A stretch of DNA of 47,969 bases from Janibacter corallicola NBRC 107790. Lineage in GTDB: Bacteria > Actinomycetota > Actinomycetes > Actinomycetales > Dermatophilaceae. The translations under genes and the position numbers were made by a program. Positions 25,921 through 31,805 of this stretch are shown one piece after another (the first letter of the stretch is position 1; each line of letters opens with the position of its first letter). The stretch is taken from contig NZ_BCSR01000021.1 of assembly GCF_001570965.1 (NCBI RefSeq), positions 1 to 47,969 on the forward strand, written 5' to 3'. Below the pieces are notes generated by a model. That model saw nothing but the letters and a program-made list of their open reading frames with translations. It made no database searches and was not told the DNA's origin.

Positions 25921-27846
25921 GTGGCGGGCCGGATCAGGGCCGAGGACGTCCAGGCCGTCAAGGAGCGCGCCTCGATCACCGACATCGCGGGCGACCACGT
26001 CAGCCTGCGCCCGGCGGGCATCGGGTCGATGAAGGGGCTGTGCCCCTTCCACGACGAGAAGACCCCGAGCTTCACCGTGCGCGAGGCCGTCGGCGCCTAC
26101 CACTGCTTCGGCTGTGGTGAAGGGGGCGACGTCATCTCCTTCGTCCAGGCGATCGACCACCTGACCTTCACCGAGGCAGTCGAGCGGCTGGCCGCCAAGG
26201 TGGGGATGGAGCTGCGCTACGAGGCCGGCGGCGGACCCCGCGACGGGGTCGGGCTGGGCAAGCGCTCGCGGCTCATCGAGGCCCACCGTGCAGCCGCGGA
26301 GTTCTACCACGAGCGGCTTCTGGAGTCGGCCGAGGCGCGGGCGGGTCGTGACTTCCTGCGCGAGCGCGGCTTCGCCAGCCCGGAGGCGCGCCAATTCGGC
26401 ATCGGCTACGCACCCCGGGCCGGGGAGGAGCTCACGCGGTACCTGCGCGGCAAGGGCTTCACGCCCGAGGAGCTGACCGTCGGGGGTCTGTGCGGCAAGG
26501 GCTCCCGGGGCCTCTACGATCGCTTCCGCGGCCGGCTCGTCTGGCCGATCCGGGACATCACCGGCGACACGATCGGCTTCGGCGCCCGTCGGTTGTTCGA
26601 CGACGACCGGATCGCCGCGAAGTACCTCAACACGACCGAGACGCCGATCTACAAGAAGTCCTCGGTGCTCTATGGGCTCGACCTGGCCAAGAAGTCGATC
26701 TCCACGCAGCGGCGCGCGGTCATCGTCGAGGGCTACACGGACGTCATGGCCGCGCACCTGTCCGGCATCGAGGGCGCGGTGGCCACCTGCGGGACCGCAT
26801 TCGGCGCCGACCACATCAAGGTGCTGCGCCGGATCGTGCGGGACGAGGCCGATCTGGCGCCCGCCAAGGTCGTCTTCACCTTCGATGGTGACGCGGCCGG
26901 GCAGAAGGCGGCGATGAAGGCCTACGCCCAGGACGAGAAGTGGGCCAGCCAGAGCTTCGTCGCCGTCGCCAAGGACGGCATGGATCCGTGCGACCTGCGG
27001 CTGCGCGAGGGCGAGACGGCGGTGCGCGACCTCATCGAGGACGCGGTGCCGATGTTCGAGTTCGCGGTGCGGACCACCCTCGATCGCTTCGATCTGGACA
27101 CCGCCGAGGGCCGGGTGCGCGGGATGGGGGCGGTGGCGCCGATCATCAACAGCATCCGGGACTCCTCGCTGCGGCCGGAGTACGTGCGAACCGTCGCCGG
27201 CTGGGTCGGGGTCGAGGTCGAGCAGATGTGGGACGCGGTGGCCCGGGCAGGTCGCCTCCAGGCCCGGGATGAGGCGAAGGGGGCCCCCGCCGGCGGGCAG
27301 GAGCCGGTGCCGGAGCCGACGAGCGGCGAGGCGAGCTCCGGGATGCCCACCCCGGACCTGCGCGACCCGATCGTGCAGGCCGAGCGCCAGCTCCTCCAGG
27401 CGGTGCTGCAGCACCCGACGATGTTCACCGGGGAGGCGCTGGACGCGGTGGACCCGCTCAGCTTCACCGCGCCCGCGCATCGTGCGGTCTTCGACGCCGT
27501 CCGCGAGGTCGGACCGGTCGCGGCGGGGGAGACCCTCGCTGCCTGGCACGCCCGAGTGGACGAGGCGACCCCCTTGGCCGTGGCGCCGCTCGTCGCCGAG
27601 CTGTCCGTCGCACCGCTGCCGGTGGTGCACGATCCCTCGACGGGGATGCCCCCGCCCAGTTACATCCGCTCGCTGTTGGTCAAGGTGCGTGACGTCGCCC
27701 TGGGGCGGCGGATCTCCGACGGGATGGCGCAGCTGCGCCGGCTCTCCGCGGACCCCGATGCCGACCAGGGAGCGCTGCGGGAGCTCTCGGCGAGCCTGCA
27801 CGCGATGGAGCGGGAGCGCGCCTCCCTTCGCTCGGAGGTCGGTTGA
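25921..27846 (+). CDS. dnaG: DNA primase
   Basis: A 641-residue bacterial primase that makes RNA primers at the replication fork. The N-terminal zinc domain has Cys41, His44, Cys62 and Cys65 (CPFHDEKTPSF and YHCFGCGEGGD). The TOPRIM core shows Glu270 in VIVEGYTDVM and Asp322/Asp324 in FTFDGDAAGQ. A Pro/Gly-rich linker (about 450-480) leads to a C-terminal helicase-binding domain. GTG start at 25921, behind GGAGCGAGG; further in-frame starts upstream lack this support. Two bases after its stop begins an unrecognised gene, likely cotranscribed. Confidence 0.95.
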   Translation: MAGRIRAEDVQAVKERASITDIAGDHVSLRPAGIGSMKGLCPFHDEKTPSFTVREAVGAYHCFGCGEGGDVISFVQAIDHLTFTEAVERLAAKVGMELRYEAGGGPRDGVGLGKRSRLIEAHRAAAEFYHERLLESAEARAGRDFLRERGFASPEARQFGIGYAPRAGEELTRYLRGKGFTPEELTVGGLCGKGSRGLYDRFRGRLVWPIRDITGDTIGFGARRLFDDDRIAAKYLNTTETPIYKKSSVLYGLDLAKKSISTQRRAVIVEGYTDVMAAHLSGIEGAVATCGTAFGADHIKVLRRIVRDEADLAPAKVVFTFDGDAAGQKAAMKAYAQDEKWASQSFVAVAKDGMDPCDLRLREGETAVRDLIEDAVPMFEFAVRTTLDRFDLDTAEGRVRGMGAVAPIINSIRDSSLRPEYVRTVAGWVGVEVEQMWDAVARAGRLQARDEAKGAPAGGQEPVPEPTSGEASSGMPTPDLRDPIVQAERQLLQAVLQHPTMFTGEALDAVDPLSFTAPAHRAVFDAVREVGPVAAGETLAAWHARVDEATPLAVAPLVAELSVAPLPVVHDPSTGMPPPSYIRSLLVKVRDVALGRRISDGMAQLRRLSADPDADQGALRELSASLHAMERERASLRSEVG

Positions 27847-27847
27847 G

Positions 27848-28363
27848 GTGCGGTGGCCGAAGTTGGTGCGCGACAAGGCTGCTCCCGTCCCGCCCGAGGT
27901 GTCCCTGATGCGGGGGGAGCGGGTGCTCGCCACCGCCGGGGCGAAGGGGGGTGCCACCGTCGTGATCACCAACCGACGGCTCGTGGCCACGGGTGGTGAC
28001 CTCGTGGACGGCCGGCCCTGGCACCTCGTGGACGCCGGCCGGTGGGATCCCGAGGAGGGCCTGCTGCGGGTGACCTGGGTGGATGCGCACCCGGAGGAGA
28101 CGTGGGAGCTGGAGTCGCCGGGCGGCGTGCCCGACGCCCTGCACGAACGGGTGCAGGCCAGCGTGGTTCTCGTCGAGCAGGTCAAGCTCGACCGCTCCCG
28201 CCGCGCTCGCGTCGTCCTGCGCAGGGACCTGACGACGGACCGCTTGATCGCCCAGACGATCGTCGGGCGCGGTTGCGATCCGAACGACCCAGAGCTGCTT
28301 GCGGCGACGGAGGAGGTCGCCGCGAGCCTCGCGGAGCAGGTGGGCCGCGAGCCCGGTCCCTGA
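27848..28363 (+). CDS. Unrecognised 171-residue protein downstream of dnaG
   Basis: A 171-residue soluble protein starting VRWPKLVRDKAAPVPPEVSLMRGERVLA. Residues 20-110 have alternating strands (VLATAGAKGGATVVITNRRLVATG, then WHLVDAGRWDPEEGLLRVTWVD) that suggest a PH-like beta fold; an Ala/Glu-rich helix closes the protein. No family was recognised with confidence, and similar small genes are common beside actinobacterial dnaG. GTG start one base after the dnaG stop, using GGAGGTCG inside the dnaG end as ribosome site. Its stop codon lies inside a palindromic repeat (28360-28397), so the final residues may have been set by the repeat. Confidence 0.7.
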   Translation: MRWPKLVRDKAAPVPPEVSLMRGERVLATAGAKGGATVVITNRRLVATGGDLVDGRPWHLVDAGRWDPEEGLLRVTWVDAHPEETWELESPGGVPDALHERVQASVVLVEQVKLDRSRRARVVLRRDLTTDRLIAQTIVGRGCDPNDPELLAATEEVAASLAEQVGREPGP

Positions 28364-28397
28364 GGTGCGAGTCTGCGAAGCAGGCGAGCCTCGAAGG
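28360..28397 (+). repeat. Palindromic intergenic repeat, copy 1
   Basis: A 38-base element, CTGAGGTGCGAG at the left, a GCCTCGAAGG right end and an imperfect inverted core. Its left end contains the TGA stop codon of the preceding gene. Same family as copies at 29453, 29480, 29550 (reverse), 29601, 29645 and 31757 (reverse). Confidence 0.85.
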
Positions 28398-28439
28398 GTC
28401 CACACTTCGACCATTCAAGGCCTACTCTGATGGAACAGA

Positions 28440-28445
28440 TAACCT
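28440..28445 (+). promoter_or_regulatory. Minus-10 of a leaderless promoter for the 2OG oxygenase gene
   Basis: TAACCT fits the actinobacterial TANNNT minus-10. It ends 6 bases before the ATG at 28452, and no Shine-Dalgarno sequence lies between, so transcription should start at or next to the A of the ATG. No convincing minus-35 is seen. Confidence 0.5.
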
Positions 28446-28451
28446 TGCGTT

Positions 28452-29456
28452 ATGGCTGATCGCTCCATCCCGCTCCTCGACATCGCGGACCTCGACGCCG
28501 GTCCGGAGGCGGCCCAGCGTTTCCGCGAGACCCTGCGCACCGCGACCCACGAGGTGGGCTTCTTCCACCTCCGCCATGGCATCCCGCGTGAGGTCATCGA
28601 CGAGCTCTTCGACGTCGCCCGGCGCTTCTTCGCGCTGCCGGAGGCGGACAAGAGGGCGATCGAGATGACGCGGAGCCCGCACTTCCGCGGTTGGACGCGT
28701 CTCGACGGCGAGTTCACCCAGGGGCAGGTCGACCACCGCGAGCAGATCGACCTCGGCTCGGAATTGCCGGAGCGGGAGATCGTGGACCCGCCGTACCTGC
28801 GGCTCGACGGCCCCAACCAGTGGCCCGAGGCACTGCCCGAGTTCCGCGCGACGTACACCGCGTGGATGAAGCGGCTCGAGGAGTTGGGCCACCGGCTCCT
28901 CACGCAGTGGGCCATCTCGCTGGGGGCGCGGCCGGACCACTTCGAGCCGAGCTTCGACCCGGCGTCGATGATGCTCAAGGTGGTGCGCTACCCGGGGTCT
29001 GCCGACGCGGGGCAGGGCGTGGGTGCGCACAGCGACCCCGGCATCCTCACGCTGCTCCTCATCGAGCCGGGCAAGGCGGGCCTCCAGGTGCGCAGCGAGG
29101 ACGGCTGGCTCGACGTGCCTCCGCGCGACGACGCCTTCGTCGTGAACATCGGTGAGCTGATGGAGGTCGCCACGGACGGGTACCTCAGGGCCACCGACCA
29201 CAGGGTCACAGCGCCCGAGTTGGGTACCGAGCGGCTCTCGATCCCGTTCTTCTTCAACCCGAGCCTCGACGCCGTAGTGCCTCCGGTGGAACTGCCCCCG
29301 GAGCTGGCCGCGCGATCCCGCGGCGTCAGCCAGGACGAAGCCAACGTGCTGAACGACACCTACGGCGCGAACCTGCTCAAGGCACGGCTGCGCGCCCACC
29401 CCGACGTCGCTGCCCGGCACCACGCAGACCTGCTGAGCCCGGCTCCCGTGTCCTGA
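28452..29456 (+). CDS. 2-oxoglutarate/Fe(II) oxygenase, isopenicillin N synthase family
   Basis: A 334-residue member of the IPNS-like 2OG-Fe(II) oxygenases. The DIOX_N half (about 6-125) includes GFFHLRHGIPREVIDEL. The catalytic double-stranded helix has iron ligands His193 and Asp195 (AHSDPG) and His250 (TDHRV), with Arg261-x-Ser263 (RLSIPFF) for 2-oxoglutarate. The substrate is unknown; no biosynthetic cluster is present. No ribosome site precedes the ATG, but a TAACCT minus-10 (28440-28445) lies only 6 bases upstream, so the message is probably leaderless. Its TGA stop is again inside a palindromic repeat, as for the gene before it. Confidence 0.85.
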   Translation: MADRSIPLLDIADLDAGPEAAQRFRETLRTATHEVGFFHLRHGIPREVIDELFDVARRFFALPEADKRAIEMTRSPHFRGWTRLDGEFTQGQVDHREQIDLGSELPEREIVDPPYLRLDGPNQWPEALPEFRATYTAWMKRLEELGHRLLTQWAISLGARPDHFEPSFDPASMMLKVVRYPGSADAGQGVGAHSDPGILTLLLIEPGKAGLQVRSEDGWLDVPPRDDAFVVNIGELMEVATDGYLRATDHRVTAPELGTERLSIPFFFNPSLDAVVPPVELPPELAARSRGVSQDEANVLNDTYGANLLKARLRAHPDVAARHHADLLSPAPVS

Positions 29457-29468
29457 GGTGCGAATGCC
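29453..29468 (+). repeat. Palindromic repeat, partial copy 2
   Basis: CTGAGGTGCGAATGCC, the left end of the 38-base element only. It contains the TGA stop codon of the 2OG oxygenase gene and is followed 11 bases later by a full copy. Confidence 0.7.
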
Positions 29469-29479
29469 CCGCCCGGTCC

Positions 29480-29518
29480 CTGAGGTGCGAATGCCCGCTA
29501 GGGCGTGAGCCTCGAAGG
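29480..29518 (+). repeat. Palindromic repeat, copy 3
   Basis: CTGAGGTGCGA, then a variable core with GCCCGCTAGGGC, then GAGCCTCGAAGG. The core forms its own short hairpin. Confidence 0.8.
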
Positions 29519-29549
29519 GACGTGACCGCACGAGAGTGGGTGACCGGCG

Positions 29550-29587
29550 CTTCGAGGCTCCGGCCGCGGGCGGCCTCCGCACCTCAG
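29550..29587 (-). repeat. Palindromic repeat, copy 4 (reverse orientation)
   Basis: CTTCGAGGCTC, a CGGCCGCGGGCGGCC core, and CACCTCAG: the reverse complement of the family consensus. It faces copy 3. Confidence 0.8.
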
Positions 29588-29600
29588 CGCCCGGTGGTCC

Positions 29601-29638
29601 CTGAGGTGCGAGGCCGTACACGGCCGAGCCTCGAAGGA
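29601..29638 (+). repeat. Palindromic repeat, copy 5
   Basis: CTGAGGTGCGAG, then GGCCG-TACAC-GGCC as a clear hairpin core, then GAGCCTCGAAGG. This copy shows best that the family is a cruciform with conserved ends and a variable paired core. Confidence 0.85.
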
Positions 29639-29644
29639 CGGTTC

Positions 29645-29683
29645 CTGAGGTGTGAGTCTGCGCAGCAGGCGAGCCTCGAAGGA
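29645..29683 (+). repeat. Palindromic repeat, copy 6
   Basis: CTGAGGTGTGAGTCTGCGCAGCAGGCGAGCCTCGAAGG pattern, nearly the same core as copy 1 (TCTGCG-AGCAGGC). It ends about 55 bases before tRNA-Asn. TATGGT near 29713-29718 is a possible minus-10 for the tRNA. Confidence 0.85.
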
Positions 29684-29738
29684 CGGGTTTCGTCACCAGA
29701 CCCGCTTCTTGTTATGGTGACGCAGCGCGGCAACGCGA

Positions 29739-29814
29739 TCCCCTGTAGCTCAATTGGCAGAGCATTCGGCTGTTAACCGGAGGGTTGTTGGTTCGAGTCC
29801 AACCGGGGGAGCCA
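29739..29814 (+). tRNA. tRNA-Asn (anticodon GUU)
   Basis: A 76-base tRNA with encoded CCA. The acceptor stem pairs TCCCCTG with CGGGGGA, the D-arm contains AGCTCAATTGGCAGAGC, the anticodon loop CTGTTAA gives GUU, and the T-arm has the GGTTCGAGTCC loop. The discriminator base is G, as expected for tRNA-Asn. A strong hairpin follows 5 bases later. Confidence 0.97.
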
Positions 29815-29819
29815 GACAC

Positions 29820-29855
29820 GGGCCCCGGATCGGCATTCTCACCGATCCGGGGCCC
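29820..29855 (+). terminator. Strong hairpin terminator after tRNA-Asn
   Basis: GGGCCCCGGATCGG (29820-29833) pairs perfectly with CCGATCCGGGGCCC (29842-29855) around the 8-base loop CATTCTCA. There is no T-run. It also abuts the 3' end of the broken DUF1428 gene on the opposite strand and may serve both. Confidence 0.9.
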
Positions 29856-29856
29856 T

Positions 29857-30157
29857 CGTCATGGCCGTGTTACCCCGGTCGCGTGCCTCGGGTGAGGGCA
29901 ACTGCGTGACCGTCACGACGACGGACTCACCGGGACCGCCGCTGTCGCGCTCGCGAGGCCGGTCAGCTGGCCCGGTTCGTAGTTGGCCCTGCGGCGTGGA
30001 ACTCGTCCTGGTCGGCAGTGCCGTCGGCCTGCCAGTAGTCGACGACGCTGGATGTTTCGTGGTCGCGGTAGACCGCCGCCATGCGGCGCGAGTACTCCAA
30101 GTAGACCTCCTTGCGGTCGCTGCGGACCGGAACGATGGTGATGTCGGCGAAAGTCAT
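29857..30157 (-). pseudogene. Broken DUF1428-family gene
   Basis: The first part (30157 down to 29963, 64 residues) begins MTFADITIVPVRSDRKEVYLEYSR and continues RRMAAVYRDHETSSVVDYW, the N-terminal half of DUF1428 proteins (normally about 117 residues), but stops early after a non-family tail. In a different frame, bases 29940 to 29857 encode ESVVVTVTQLPSPEARDRGN followed by TAM, which matches the conserved C-terminal DUF1428 segment. The gene has therefore suffered a frameshift and a central deletion, and its end runs into the tRNA-Asn terminator. The ATG still has a GAGAGGACC ribosome site, and it follows the cyclase gene by 31 bases in the same direction. A short 64-residue product could still be made. 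Confidence 0.75.
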
Positions 30158-30188
30158 TGGGTGGTGGTCCTCTCTTGCGGCTGGGGGT

Positions 30189-30818
30189 TCACTCAGCGAA
30201 GGCCACCGCCCGCGCCGGGGCGCCGTCCCCACCAAAGCGAAGGGGGAAGAAGCCGACCCTCGCACGGGGAGACAGGGCGGCCAGGCCGGTGAGGTTCTCC
30301 ACGATGAGGCCGTCGGCGCCGAGCACGGTCCGGTGGACCGGCAGCTCTGACTCGAGATGGGTCGGGTCCGGGCTGTGGGTGTCGACGGCGAGGACGTGCA
30401 TCCCGCGTCGGAGCAGCTCGGCTGCGGCCGAGCCGTCGAGGTACGGGTGGAGCAGCGCCCGGTCGGTCCCGAAGTAGGAGGCCCAGCCGGTGTCGATGAC
30501 GACGATCGGCGACAGTCGTGCGGGCAGCCGGACAGCGGCCTCCAGCTCAGCTAGCCCGTAGGGCGATCCCTCGCCGACCTCGACGCGCAGCACGATCGCT
30601 TCGCCGCACAGCTCGTGCAGCGCCACCTCGGCCAGGGTCCGACCGCCCTCGATGACGTGAGCGGGGGCGTCGACGTGGGTGCCGGTGTGCGATCCGAGCC
30701 CCCAGTGGCCCACCGAGACGCCGTCGGTCGCGATGCGCAACGCTGGAGTGCACGTGACGGAGGGATCTCCGGGATAGGTCTGCATCCCCGAGGTGATGGG
30801 GTGGGTGAGGTCGTGCAC
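30189..30818 (-). CDS. Cyclase-family (kynurenine formamidase-like) hydrolase
   Basis: A 209-residue metal hydrolase of the cyclase/KynB family. The metal-binding signature SHTGTHVDAPAHV lies at residues 43-55, after VHDLTHPITSGMQTYPGDP at the N-terminus, and AVDTHSPDP near residue 145 is the second family motif. Members hydrolyse N-formylkynurenine, isatin or similar lactams; no other tryptophan-degradation gene is nearby, so the substrate is open. GTG start at 30818 with GGAGGG very close in front. It reads toward the broken DUF1428 gene; the tRNA at 30843 lies immediately upstream on the same strand, so tRNA read-through may help transcribe it. Confidence 0.82.
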   Translation of the reverse strand: MHDLTHPITSGMQTYPGDPSVTCTPALRIATDGVSVGHWGLGSHTGTHVDAPAHVIEGGRTLAEVALHELCGEAIVLRVEVGEGSPYGLAELEAAVRLPARLSPIVVIDTGWASYFGTDRALLHPYLDGSAAAELLRRGMHVLAVDTHSPDPTHLESELPVHRTVLGADGLIVENLTGLAALSPRARVGFFPLRFGGDGAPARAVAFAE

Positions 30819-30842
30819 CCCTCCACACTGGCACGTCCTGGG

Positions 30843-30916
30843 TGGGGCGACCGGGGCTTGAACCCGGGACCGACGGATTATGAGTCCGTTGCTCTGACCG
30901 ACTGAGCTATCGCCCC
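30843..30916 (-). tRNA. tRNA with anticodon CAU (elongator tRNA-Met likely)
   Basis: A 74-base cloverleaf on the minus strand: acceptor GGGGCGA pairs with TCGCCCC, D-arm TAGCTCAGTCGGTCAGAGC, anticodon loop CTCATAA (CAU, complement at 30880-30882), T-arm with GGTTCAAGC. Discriminator A. CCA is not encoded (CCC follows). It is not initiator-like, as the first pair is a normal G-C. A tRNA-Ile2 whose C34 becomes lysidine has the same anticodon and cannot be excluded by eye. The 5' end directly abuts a CGAAGGGGG motif (30913-30921). Confidence 0.85.
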
Positions 30917-31002
30917 CTTCGCCCGGAGGCGACGAGCCGAGGCTACCCGGCCGCGGATGGGGACCCGATCGGTGGGGCAGAAGTGACCCATGGGCCGGGG
31001 TG

Positions 31003-31043
31003 GTGCTTGTGGTGCGCTTGGGGCACAATGGCACCACAAGCAC
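31003..31043. promoter_or_regulatory. Perfect 13-base inverted repeat upstream of the DUF3145 gene
   Basis: GTGCTTGTGGTGC (31003-31015) and GCACCACAAGCAC (31031-31043) are exact inverse repeats around a 15-base loop. A second small palindrome, GCACGTGACGTGC (31040-31052), overlaps the right arm. Both lie about 100-150 bases upstream of the DUF3145 start in a 233-base gene-free gap. They look like regulator-binding sites or a leader hairpin; the regulator is unknown. Confidence 0.6.
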
Positions 31044-31151
31044 GTGACGTGCACATACCGTACGAGCACCAAGCCGCGTGACCGCGCAGCAGCCGATGTT
31101 CCGAGTGTCTGGCGTTGGGGAAGACGTCCATCGCACTCAAGGAGGATCAGG

Positions 31152-31664
31152 ATGTCTGCAGGTAAGCGCATCAGCACTCGCGGCGTGGTGTTCATCCACA
31201 GCACCCCCACGGCGCTGTGCCCGCACATCACCTGGGCACTGGAGTCCGTGCTGGATCAGGCTGTGACTTTGGACTGGACCGAGCAGCCCCTCGGCCGGTC
31301 ACTCAAGCGTGCCGAGTTCTCCTGGACCGGCGCGGCCGGCACCGGAGCGAAGCTCGCCTCTGCCCTGCGCGGGTGGGACGGCGTTCGCTACGAGGTGACC
31401 GAGGAGCCCACACCGGGTCTCGACGGCTCCCGCTGGAGCCACACCCCAAGCCTGGGGATCCACCACGCGAACATCTCCGCCTCGGGCGACGTCTTCCTCC
31501 ACGAGAACCGCCTGCGTGAGGTCATGTCGCTCGCGCAGGGGTCCGGGGAGGCGGTCGAGGACATGCTCGGCGAGCTCCTCGGTGAGGCCTGGGACGCCGA
31601 GCTCGAGGTCTTCCGCCACGCCGGCGAGGGCGCACCCGTGCGCTGGCTGCACAAGGTCGGCTGA
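31152..31664 (+). CDS. DUF3145 family protein
   Basis: A 170-residue soluble actinobacterial protein, matching DUF3145 as I know it: RGVVFIHSTPTALCPHITWALESVLDQAVTLDWTEQP at the start, then ALRGWDGVRYEVTEEPTPGLDGSRW and HANISASGDVFLHENRLREVM. No catalytic motif or membrane segment is seen. The gene is commonly near the fatty-acid synthesis cluster in actinobacteria, as here, but its role is unknown. An excellent AAGGAGG site precedes the ATG at 31152. It ends at a strong hairpin (31691-31735) shared with the convergent accD-type gene. An unusual inverted repeat lies upstream. Confidence 0.88.
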   Translation: MSAGKRISTRGVVFIHSTPTALCPHITWALESVLDQAVTLDWTEQPLGRSLKRAEFSWTGAAGTGAKLASALRGWDGVRYEVTEEPTPGLDGSRWSHTPSLGIHHANISASGDVFLHENRLREVMSLAQGSGEAVEDMLGELLGEAWDAELEVFRHAGEGAPVRWLHKVG

Positions 31665-31690
31665 GGACCGACCCCAGGACACCGCCTACG

Positions 31691-31735
31691 GCGAAGGGCG
31701 GGCCGCGCGCCTCCTTGGCGCGGCCCGCCCTTCGC
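31691..31735. terminator. Bidirectional terminator between DUF3145 and accD
   Basis: Arms of 18 bases (31691-31708 and 31718-31735), perfectly paired, with the loop GCCTCCTTG. The outer ends are GCGAAGGG/CCCTTCGC, a variant of the dispersed 9-mer. It lies 26 bases after the DUF3145 stop and faces the 3' end of the convergent carboxylase gene. Confidence 0.9.
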
Positions 31736-31756
31736 GGTTGTCTTGTGGTGGGCTCA

Positions 31757-31792
31757 CTTCGAGGCTCAGCCGTGGGCGGCCTCGCACCTCAG
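31757..31792 (-). repeat. Palindromic repeat, copy 7 (reverse orientation)
   Basis: CTTCGAGGCTC, a core with GCC-GTG-GGCGGC, then CTCGCACCTCAG. It lies between the terminator at 31691 and the stop of the accD-type gene, with the same ends as copies 1-6. Confidence 0.8.
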
Positions 31793-31805
31793 TGAGCGGG
31801 GAGTG

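Noticed and set aside
26030-26055. Hairpin GAAGGGG/CCCCTTC inside dnaG as a regulatory element
   Set aside because: It falls in the conserved zinc-finger coding region, where protein constraint explains the bases; it may only be chance variants of the dispersed motif.
28360-29690. The repeat cluster as a CRISPR array
   Set aside because: Units are in both orientations, spacing is irregular, intervals are not constant-length spacers and no cas gene is present.
30843-30916. Calling the CAU tRNA a tRNA-Ile2 or initiator
   Set aside because: The first pair is a normal G-C, so it is not an initiator. Ile2 cannot be excluded by eye, but without a clear identity element the elongator Met call is the default.
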